Source of the DNA: Actinomadura chibensis NBRC 106107
GTDB taxonomy: Bacteria > Actinomycetota > Actinomycetes > Streptosporangiales > Streptosporangiaceae
Assembly: GCF_001552135.1 (NCBI RefSeq)
Contig: NZ_BCQP01000004.1
Location: 248,001 to 312,000, forward strand
DNA length: 64,000 nt
Direction of reading: 5' to 3'
The notes beneath the pieces are model-generated. The model worked only from the letters and a program-made list of their open reading frames with translations. It made no database searches and had not been told where the DNA came from. Positions 58,156-64,000 of this stretch are shown here, piece by piece; within the stretch, counting starts at the first letter, position 1, and the number at the start of each line of letters is the position of its first letter. A program made the position numbers and the translations under genes.

Positions 58156-60570
58156 ATGGGGACGCGCGTGTTCGGCGAGCCGGTCCGGCGCCGCGAGGAC
58201 GGCCGGTTCCTCACCGGCCGGGGCCGCTTCCTCGACGACCTCGGCCGCGGCGCGCTCGCCGCCGCGTTCGTCCGGTCGCCGCACGCGCACGCCCGGATCA
58301 CCGACGTCGACGTGTCCGGCGCGCTCGACGTCGACGGGCTCGTCGCGATCTACACGTGGGAGGACCTGCCCGGCCGGGTCGGGGACCCGCTGCCGCTGCT
58401 CATCCCGCACCCGGCGCTGACGCACGGCCGGACCGGGCACCCGCTGGCGCGGGACGTCGTCCGGCACGTCGGCGAGCCCGTCGCGATGGTCGTCGCCCAG
58501 GACCGCTACCTGGCCGAGGACGCCGCCGAGCGCGTCCGCGTCGAGTACGAGCCGCTGCCGCCCGTCGTCGGGATCGAGGCGGCGGCGCGGGCCGAGCACC
58601 TCGTCCACGACGACGTGCCGGGCAACGTCGGGGCGGTGCTGGTCCAGGAGACCGGGGACGCGGCCGCCGCGATCGACGCCGCGCCGCACGCGCTGGAGTT
58701 CCGGCTGTCGATCGAGCGGAGCGCGTCCACCCCGCTGGAGGGGCGCGGCGTCTACGCGCGGTGGGACGCCGACGACGGGTCGCTGCGCGTGTACTCGTCC
58801 ACGCAGACGTCGACCAGCGTGCGGGCGGCGATCGCGGCGCGGCTCGGACTGCCGAACGGCAAGGTCGAGGTGGTCGCGCCGGACGTCGGCGGCGGGTTCG
58901 GCGTGAAGATCGTCCACCCGTGGCCGGAGGAGGTGCTCGTCCCGTGGGCGGCGCGGCTGCTCGGCCGCGAGCTGAAGTGGACCGAGGACCGCCGCGAGCA
59001 TTTCGTGTCCGCCGCGCACGAGCGCGGGCAGATACAGGACGTGCGGGTCGGGTTCGACGACGCCGGCCGCGTCCTCGGCCTCGACGTGAAGATCCTGCAC
59101 GACCACGGCGCGTACACCCCGTACGGGATCATCATCCCGATCGTCACGTCCACCCAGCTCCTCGGCCCGTACAAGATCGGCGCGTACCGGGCGGAGGTGA
59201 CGAGCCTCTACACGAACACGCTGATCGTCACCCCGTACCGGGGCGCGGGACGCCCCCAGGGCGTCTACTGCATGGAGCGGACGATGGACCGCATCGCCCG
59301 CCACCTCGGCCTCGACCGCGCCGACGTCCGCGCCGCGAACCTCATCCAGCCCGACGAGTTCCCCTACGACCAGGGCCTCCTCTTCCAGGACGGCCGCCCG
59401 CTGATCTACGACTCGGGCGACTACCCGGAGCTGCTCCGCAAGGCCCGCGAGCTGATCGGCTGGGACGGCTTCGCCGCCGAGCGCGCCGCCGCCGCGGCCC
59501 GGGGGCGGCGGCTCGGCATCGGCCTCGGCCTGTACGTGGAGGGCACCGGCGTCGGCCCCTACGAGGGCGGGCACGTCGAGATCGATACGGCCGGGCGGGT
59601 GCACGTCTCGACCGGGCTGACCTCGCAGGGCCAGGGCCACGAGACGGCGTTCGCGCAGATCGCCGCCGCCGAGCTCGGCGTCCCGCTGGAGGACGTCCAC
59701 GTCACGACGGGCGACACGCGCCGGTTCGGGTACGCGGTCGGGACGTTCGCGTCCCGCGCCGCCGTGATGAGCGGCAACGCGATCGCGCTGGCCTGCCGGA
59801 AGGTGCGGGAGAAGGCGCTGCGGATCGCGGCGGACGCGCTGGAGGCCGACCCGCGCGACCTCGACGTCACCGACGGGGTCGTGCACGTGCGGGGCGACCT
59901 GTCGGCGTCCGTCCCGCTGCGGACGGTGGCGGTGCTGTCGAACCCGCTGCGGTACGCGTTCGACGAGGAGGCCGCGGCGGCGACGCAGTTCGCGGTGGGG
60001 CGCCCGGCGACCGAGCCGCCCGTCCCGTCCGGGGAGGAGCCCGGCCTGGAGGGACGCGAGTACTACTCGCCCGTCCGGTGCACGTTCGCGTCCGGCGCGC
60101 ACGCCGCGATCGTGGAGGTCGACCCGGACACGTCGGAGATCGCGATCCTGCGGTACGCGGTCGTCCACGACTGCGGGCGGCTCATCAACCCGATGGTCGT
60201 CGAGGGGCAGATCCACGGCGGCGTCGCGCAGGGCGTCGGCGGCGCGCTGTACGAGCGGATGGCCTACGACGAGTCCGGCCAGCTCCTGAACGCGTCGTTC
60301 ATGGACTTCCTCATGCCGTACGCGACGGAGGTCCCGCGGATCGAGACGGGGCACCTGGAGACGCCGTCGCCGCTGAACCCGCTCGGGATCAAGGGGGCGG
60401 GGGAGGCGGGCGTCATCCCGGTGTCGGCGGTGCTCGCGTCGGCGGTGGAGGACGCGGCGGGCGTCCGCGTGGACGCGATGCCGATCTCCCCGGACGACCT
60501 CCACACGCTGCGGCTGCGGGCGGCCGCCGACCCGTCGTTCCGCGTCCGCGAGGGCGCCCGGGTGACGTGA
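58156..60570 (+). CDS. Molybdenum hydroxylase large subunit, CO-dehydrogenase-like form II
   Basis: A 804-residue MCD-type large subunit. VGGGFGVKIVHPW and the active-site Glu in IKGAGEAGVIP are conserved. The loop that in true CO dehydrogenase reads AYRCSFR is PYRGAGRPQ here (about 360-368): no Cys to bind copper, so it cannot be a form I CO dehydrogenase. Form II enzymes include hydroxylases of N-heterocycles such as caffeine and nicotine. With PucR, a nucleobase permease and oxamate carbamoyltransferase genes nearby, a purine substrate is the best guess. Confidence 0.9.
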   Translation: MGTRVFGEPVRRREDGRFLTGRGRFLDDLGRGALAAAFVRSPHAHARITDVDVSGALDVDGLVAIYTWEDLPGRVGDPLPLLIPHPALTHGRTGHPLARDVVRHVGEPVAMVVAQDRYLAEDAAERVRVEYEPLPPVVGIEAAARAEHLVHDDVPGNVGAVLVQETGDAAAAIDAAPHALEFRLSIERSASTPLEGRGVYARWDADDGSLRVYSSTQTSTSVRAAIAARLGLPNGKVEVVAPDVGGGFGVKIVHPWPEEVLVPWAARLLGRELKWTEDRREHFVSAAHERGQIQDVRVGFDDAGRVLGLDVKILHDHGAYTPYGIIIPIVTSTQLLGPYKIGAYRAEVTSLYTNTLIVTPYRGAGRPQGVYCMERTMDRIARHLGLDRADVRAANLIQPDEFPYDQGLLFQDGRPLIYDSGDYPELLRKARELIGWDGFAAERAAAAARGRRLGIGLGLYVEGTGVGPYEGGHVEIDTAGRVHVSTGLTSQGQGHETAFAQIAAAELGVPLEDVHVTTGDTRRFGYAVGTFASRAAVMSGNAIALACRKVREKALRIAADALEADPRDLDVTDGVVHVRGDLSASVPLRTVAVLSNPLRYAFDEEAAAATQFAVGRPATEPPVPSGEEPGLEGREYYSPVRCTFASGAHAAIVEVDPDTSEIAILRYAVVHDCGRLINPMVVEGQIHGGVAQGVGGALYERMAYDESGQLLNASFMDFLMPYATEVPRIETGHLETPSPLNPLGIKGAGEAGVIPVSAVLASAVEDAAGVRVDAMPISPDDLHTLRLRAAADPSFRVREGARVT

Positions 60571-60586
60571 GCGCCGGTTGGGAGAG

Positions 60587-60633
60587 GCTGGCGGGGTCGG
60601 CTCGGGTTTGCGGGGGACCTCAACCCCGCCAGC
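60587..60633. terminator. Inverted repeat between convergent genes
   Basis: GCTGGCGGGGT and its exact complement ACCCCGCCAGC are separated by 25 bases. It follows the hydroxylase stop by 16 bases and lies before the end of the minus-strand deacetylase, so could serve both. Confidence 0.45.
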
Positions 60634-60722
60634 GTGTTGACCCTAGTCAAGGCCGCCGAGGGGGTCCGCGCTAACCGGGATTCCTCCGGGAAGGTCGGCT
60701 TTCGGTCGCCCGCCCCGCCGGT

Positions 60723-61565
60723 TCACCCGTGCGCGGGCGTCTCGGGGGCGTTCCCGCCGAGCGACTTCGGCAGGTAGTTCTGCACGGCGGCCGGACGGAA
60801 CCCGGCCTGCCTGATCCAGCCGAGGATCATCTCCAGCTCCTGCGCGAGGCCCTTGCGGTAGTGCATGAGGATGATGTCGCCGGGCTTGAACCCCTTGCCG
60901 CCGTCGCCGCGCGCGAAGCCGTTGAACCCGACCCCCGGGCCGGACGTCCCGTTGTAGAACTCCGCCGACCAGATCAGGATCGACTTGATGCCGCACTCCT
61001 TGGCGACCTGCCGGGTCGTCGGGTTGAAGGCGCCGAACGGCGGCCGGAACACCTCGGGACGCCGCCCGTACTGCTTCGCGATCTCGTCGGAGGCGTCGCA
61101 GATCTGCTTCTTCTGCGCCTCCGGGCTGAGCGTCGGCATGTTCGGGTGGCTGACGGTGTGGTTCTCCATGGGCGACCCGGCGTTGCGCATCGCCCAGAAG
61201 TACTGCCCCTGCCCCTTGATATACGTCGAGGTCAGGAAGGTCATGATCGGGACCTTCTGCGTGCGCACCAGGTTCACGAACTGCGAGTCGTACTCGTAGC
61301 CGTCGTCGATGGTGAGGAAGACGACGCGCTCCTGCGTCTCGATGTGGTCGATGACCGGCGGGAGGCCGTCGCTGGACGGCTTCGGCATCGTCCACGTGCC
61401 GGGCTTCGGCGTCGCCCACTGCTGGTCGCCGAGGACGGACGCGAGCCGCGCCCGCGTCGACGGCCCCGAGCTCCCCGCCTGCGCGGTGACGATGGGCCAG
61501 CCGCCCGCGACCACGCCGACGAGCGCGGCGGCGAGGATGGTGATCAGGGGCGCTTTCCCGGGCAT
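60723..61565 (-). CDS. Exported polysaccharide deacetylase (NodB domain)
   Basis: A 280-residue exported protein: an N-terminal helix (PLITILAAALVGVVAGGWP) serves as signal or anchor, followed by a NodB domain with TIDDGYEYD, the zinc motif NHTVSHPNM, RPPFGAFNPTT and a C-terminal IILMHYRKG. The usual TFDDG is TIDDG here; catalytic residues are kept. It probably deacetylates peptidoglycan or another glycan. Start chosen at MPGKAPL; the longer frame has no signal. Unrelated to the flanking metabolic genes. Confidence 0.85.
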   Translation of the reverse strand: MPGKAPLITILAAALVGVVAGGWPIVTAQAGSSGPSTRARLASVLGDQQWATPKPGTWTMPKPSSDGLPPVIDHIETQERVVFLTIDDGYEYDSQFVNLVRTQKVPIMTFLTSTYIKGQGQYFWAMRNAGSPMENHTVSHPNMPTLSPEAQKKQICDASDEIAKQYGRRPEVFRPPFGAFNPTTRQVAKECGIKSILIWSAEFYNGTSGPGVGFNGFARGDGGKGFKPGDIILMHYRKGLAQELEMILGWIRQAGFRPAAVQNYLPKSLGGNAPETPAHG

Positions 61566-61771
61566 CGGCCGCGTGCTCCGTTCGGTCGAGGGGTTTCGTT
61601 CCGGTCGTTCAGGTTCCGCATCGGTTGACGCGCCGTTCGCGGGGAGGGTTCGCGGGACGGCGCGACTCGCCCGACATATCTGACCATTTCCCGCGCGGAA
61701 GCGAGCGCATCTGCCCAATCCTCGGCGTGTACTCGGCAGATGTTGCCGTTCGGCCCCGCCGTGCCGTTCCC

Positions 61772-61777
61772 TACAGT
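61772..61777 (+). promoter_or_regulatory. -10-like hexamer 6 bases before the CoxG-like ATG
   Basis: TACAGT, then CGGGAC and the ATG at 61784. Leaderless layout. Confidence 0.4.
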
Positions 61778-61783
61778 CGGGAC

Positions 61784-62470
61784 ATGCAGCTCACCGGCAG
61801 TGCCACCGTCGCCGCGCCGCTCGCCCGAGTCTGGGACGCGCTCCAGGACCCGGCCGTCCTGGCGCGGACGATCCCCGGCTGCCGGTCCCTGGAGGAGACC
61901 GGCCCCGGCGCCTACCGCATGACCGTCTCGGCGGGCGTCGCCTCGATCCGCGGGACCTACGCGGGCCGCGTCGAGCTCGCCGACCCCGACCCGCCGCGCT
62001 CGTTCGTGCTGCGGGCGTGGGGGCAGGGCGCGCCGGGGACGGTGGACGCGACGGTCCGCGTCCGGCTCACCGGGGACGGCGACGCCGCGACCCGGATCGA
62101 CTACGACGCCGACGCGGTCGTCGGCGGCATGGTCGGCGGCGTCGGCCAGCGGATGCTCGGCACCGTCGCGAAGCGGACGGCGGGCGAGTTCTTCGCCGCC
62201 GTCGAACGCGACATCGCCGCGCCGCCCGAACCCGCCGCCGAACCCGCCGCCGTCCCCGCCGTCTCAGCGGGGGCGGCGGCCGCCCCGGTGTATCCCGGAC
62301 GCGCCGCGGCCACGCCGGAGCGGGTCGCTCCGGCGTGGCCGATGGCGGTCGCGTTCGGGACGGGCGGCGCCGTCGCGCTCGCGGGCGTGGCGCTCGGCTA
62401 CCTGCTCGGCCGCCGCGCGCTCAGTTCACCGAGGCTCAGTTCACCGCGACGAGGTCGACGACGAAGATGA
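61784..62470 (+). CDS. CoxG-like SRPBCC protein with membrane anchor
   Basis: A 228-residue protein. Residues 1-145 are a CoxG/SRPBCC hydrophobic-pocket domain (GSATVAAPLARVWDALQDPA, TIPGCRSLEETGPGAY). A Pro/Ala linker (about 148-180) leads to a C-terminal transmembrane helix (AFGTGGAVALAGVALGYLLG) and a basic tail. CoxG proteins tether molybdenum hydroxylases to the membrane and pass electrons to quinone. The hydroxylase genes end 1.2 kb upstream. Its end overlaps the convergent FKBP gene by 35 bases. Confidence 0.87.
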   Translation: MQLTGSATVAAPLARVWDALQDPAVLARTIPGCRSLEETGPGAYRMTVSAGVASIRGTYAGRVELADPDPPRSFVLRAWGQGAPGTVDATVRVRLTGDGDAATRIDYDADAVVGGMVGGVGQRMLGTVAKRTAGEFFAAVERDIAAPPEPAAEPAAVPAVSAGAAAAPVYPGRAAATPERVAPAWPMAVAFGTGGAVALAGVALGYLLGRRALSSPRLSSPRRGRRRR

Positions 62471-62810
62471 GCGTCTCGCCGGGCTTGATCGCCGGGCTCG
62501 GGCTGCGGTCGCCGTAGGCGAGGTGCGGCGGGATGACGAGCTTGCGCCGCCCGCCGACCTTCATGCCGACGATGCCCATGTCCCAGCCCTTGATGACGCG
62601 GCCGCCGCCGAGCGGGAAGTCGAACGTCGAGCCGCGGTTCCAGGACGCGTCGAACTCCTCGCCGGTCGACCAGGACACGCCGACGTAGTGCATCGAGACG
62701 TTCGCGCCCTTGGTGGCCTCGGGCCCGTCGCCCTCGGTGATGTCGGTGATGTCGAGGTACGAGGGGGGCTGTCCCTCGGGGAAGTCGATCTCGGGGCGTT
62801 CCAGCGCCAT
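62436..62810 (-). CDS. FKBP-type peptidyl-prolyl isomerase
   Basis: A 124-residue single FKBP domain. HYVGVSWSTGEEFDASWNRG, FPLGGGRVIKGWDMGIVGMK and IPPHLAYGDR are the typical active-site strands. No signal peptide, so cytosolic. It catalyses cis-trans isomerisation of prolyl bonds in folding. It ends within the convergent CoxG-like gene. The start ATG lies 134 bases from the next gene on the other strand. Confidence 0.94.
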   Translation of the reverse strand: MALERPEIDFPEGQPPSYLDITDITEGDGPEATKGANVSMHYVGVSWSTGEEFDASWNRGSTFDFPLGGGRVIKGWDMGIVGMKVGGRRKLVIPPHLAYGDRSPSPAIKPGETLIFVVDLVAVN

Positions 62811-62931
62811 GGACGGGCTCCAGCGTTCGGGTCGGATTGGGAAGTGCTCAGCCTAGCCCCAGCGGCCGCGCACGAAAGTACGCCGGGCGCGTTGGCAGGT
62901 TGCGACGGTTCCGCAGGTGGGCGGCGTCCGG

Positions 62932-62937
62932 TAGACC
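62932..62937 (+). promoter_or_regulatory. -10-like hexamer 7 bases before the hydantoinase ATG
   Basis: TAGACC, then CGTGTCC and the ATG at 62945. Confidence 0.35.
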
Positions 62938-62944
62938 CGTGTCC

Positions 62945-64000
62945 ATGAGGCTGCGGATCGGGATCGACACGGGCGGGACGTTCACCGACGTCGTGGCGCT
63001 GGACGCCGACGGCGCGCTCGTCACCACGAAGACCCCGTCGACGCCCGCCGACCCGGCCGCCGGGTTCGCGGCCGGTGTGACGAAGATCCTGGCCCTTCTC
63101 GGCGCCGGGCCGGGCGACGTCGCGGCCCTCTGCCACGGCACGACGGTCGCGACGAACCGGCTGCTTGAGGACCGCGTCGACGACCTCGGGTTCGTCACGA
63201 CGGAGGGGTTCGGGGCGATGCTGGAGATCGCGCGGCAGAGCGTCCCGGACGGGTACGGCAACAGCTACTTCTGGGTGAAGCCGCCGCGGATCGTCCCGGC
63301 GCACCGGGTGCGGGAGGTCGGCGGGCGGCTCGACCACACCGGCGCCGAGCTGCGCCCGTTCGACGAGGACTCGGCGGTCGCGGCGGCGCGCTTCTTCCGG
63401 GACGCGGGGATCCGCGCGATCGGGGTCTGCTTCCTGCACTCCTACGCCGACCCGTCGCACGAGCTGGCGATGCGGGACGTCCTCGCCCGCGAGCACCCGG
63501 ACGCCGCCGTGTCGCTGTCGTGCGAGGTGCTGCGCGAGTACCGCGAGTACGAGCGGTCGGTGACGACGCTGGTGGACGCCGCCGTCAAGCCCGCGATGAC
63601 CGGCTACCTCGCGCGGATCGCGGAGCGCGCGGCGGCGCGGCCGCTCGTGATGAAGAGCAACGGGGGCGTGCTGTCGGCGGAGGAGGTCGCGCGGCAGCCG
63701 ATCACGACGGTGCTGTCCGGCCCGGCGGCGGGCGCGCTCGGCGCCGCCCACGTCGCCGCGCGCGGCGGGCGCGGCTCGGTCGTGACGCTGGACGGCGGCG
63801 GGACGTCCACCGACGTCGCGGTCGTCCTGGACGGCGAGCCGACCCTCACCACCGAGGGGTCGATCGGCCGCCACCCCGTCAAGATCCCGATGATCGACAT
63901 CGTGACGGTCGGGGCGGGCGGCGGGTCGGTCGCGTGGCGGTCGCCGGACGGCGCGCTGAAGGTCGGCCCGCGCAGCGCGGGCGCCGACCCCGGCCCGCTC
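62945..64000 (+). CDS. Hydantoinase/oxoprolinase A-type subunit, N-terminal part
   Basis: The first 352 codons, open at the window edge. RLRIGIDTGGTFTDVVALD is the actin-like ATP site, CHGTTVATNRLLE and the C-terminal segment SNGGVLSAEEVARQPITTVL, LSGPAAGALGA and LDGGGTSTDVAVV are family motifs (HyuA/OplaH N-domain). Members hydrolyse cyclic amides such as hydantoins, 5-oxoproline or acetone-type carboxylation substrates with ATP. Beside purine/ureide genes, hydantoin or a related ureide ring is a plausible substrate. HyuB should follow outside the window. Confidence 0.9.
   Translation, partial: MRLRIGIDTGGTFTDVVALDADGALVTTKTPSTPADPAAGFAAGVTKILALLGAGPGDVAALCHGTTVATNRLLEDRVDDLGFVTTEGFGAMLEIARQSVPDGYGNSYFWVKPPRIVPAHRVREVGGRLDHTGAELRPFDEDSAVAAARFFRDAGIRAIGVCFLHSYADPSHELAMRDVLAREHPDAAVSLSCEVLREYREYERSVTTLVDAAVKPAMTGYLARIAERAAARPLVMKSNGGVLSAEEVARQPITTVLSGPAAGALGAAHVAARGGRGSVVTLDGGGTSTDVAVVLDGEPTLTTEGSIGRHPVKIPMIDIVTVGAGGGSVAWRSPDGALKVGPRSAGADPGPL

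Noticed and set aside
58156..60570. True (form I) carbon monoxide dehydrogenase
   Set aside because: The active-site loop lacks the copper-binding Cys of AYRCSFR.

Overview
The window is very GC-rich DNA with dense operons, many GTG starts and frequent 4-base start/stop overlaps. BldD, a Streptomyces-type integration host factor (mIHF/sIHF), a PriA without helicase motifs, a HEPN protein of the SAV_6107 type and a CGAAC-N4-GTTCG SOS box all point to a filamentous actinomycete. The order bldD-pyrR-pyrB-pyrC-carA-carB-pyrD-pyrF-mihF-gmk-rpoZ-coaBC-metK-priA-def-fmt-rsmB-rpe-rib-hisG is the conserved Streptomyces core order. The differences (class 1B pyrK/pyrD, no hisE beside hisG) suggest a relative outside Streptomyces, perhaps Thermomonosporaceae/Streptosporangiales; that placement is inference.

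Layout. 1-1.3 kb: end of an L,D-transpeptidase, then a HEPN-domain gene with a perfect LexA box over its promoter. 1.5-6.8 kb: a catabolic group (aldehyde dehydrogenase, zinc alcohol dehydrogenase, CaiB-type CoA-transferase, MFS transporter). 6.7-7.2 kb: bldD on the minus strand with its own box upstream. 7.5-17.6 kb: a complete UMP biosynthesis operon with a PyrR-binding leader that covers the pyrR ribosome binding site. 17.6-18.4 kb: a long non-coding stretch ending in a well-formed 16-codon ORF just before mihF. 18.4-33.5 kb: housekeeping genes (mihF, gmk, rpoZ, coaBC, metK, a membrane protein, priA, an unknown gene, def, fmt, rsmB, a PAP2 phosphatase, rpe, a HAD phosphatase). 33.5-36.7 kb: FMN riboswitch and ribE-ribM-ribBA-ribH. 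36.8-38.2 kb: hisG and a small PH-like membrane protein.

From 38 kb the window is accessory metabolism. A minus-strand operon encodes a Tat-exported sulfite-oxidase-like molybdoenzyme, a selenium-binding protein/methanethiol oxidase homologue and a membrane protein. Divergent from it is a molybdenum-hydroxylase maturation set (MoxR ATPase, VWA protein, XdhC/CoxF, MocA-like cytidylyltransferase). A MarR regulator faces a deazaflavin-oxidoreductase/hemerythrin fusion across a clear operator. 46.8-64 kb looks like a purine/ureide catabolic region: a DUF6986 aldolase-like protein, an aldose-1-epimerase-like protein, the three genes homologous to E. coli fdrA/ylbE/ylbF (oxamate carbamoyltransferase, AllFGH), a PucR regulator, a UraA/RutG-type nucleobase permease, a three-subunit molybdenum hydroxylase of the CO-dehydrogenase-like form II type, a CoxG-like protein, and the start of a hydantoinase/oxoprolinase. 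A polysaccharide deacetylase and an FKBP-type isomerase are interspersed.

The most interesting points are the purine/ureide/Mo-hydroxylase region as a possible uncharacterised pathway, a 53/54-bp GC-rich hairpin repeat that carries an ATGAGC start codon in every unit and has a diverged relative at another gene start 3 kb away, the missing hisE with a 20-bp direct duplication at the scar, the small ORF ahead of mihF, the LexA-controlled HEPN gene, and a recurring pattern of -10-like hexamers 6-7 nt before start codons that suggests leaderless transcripts. No tRNA, rRNA, CRISPR array, insertion sequence or prophage was seen.
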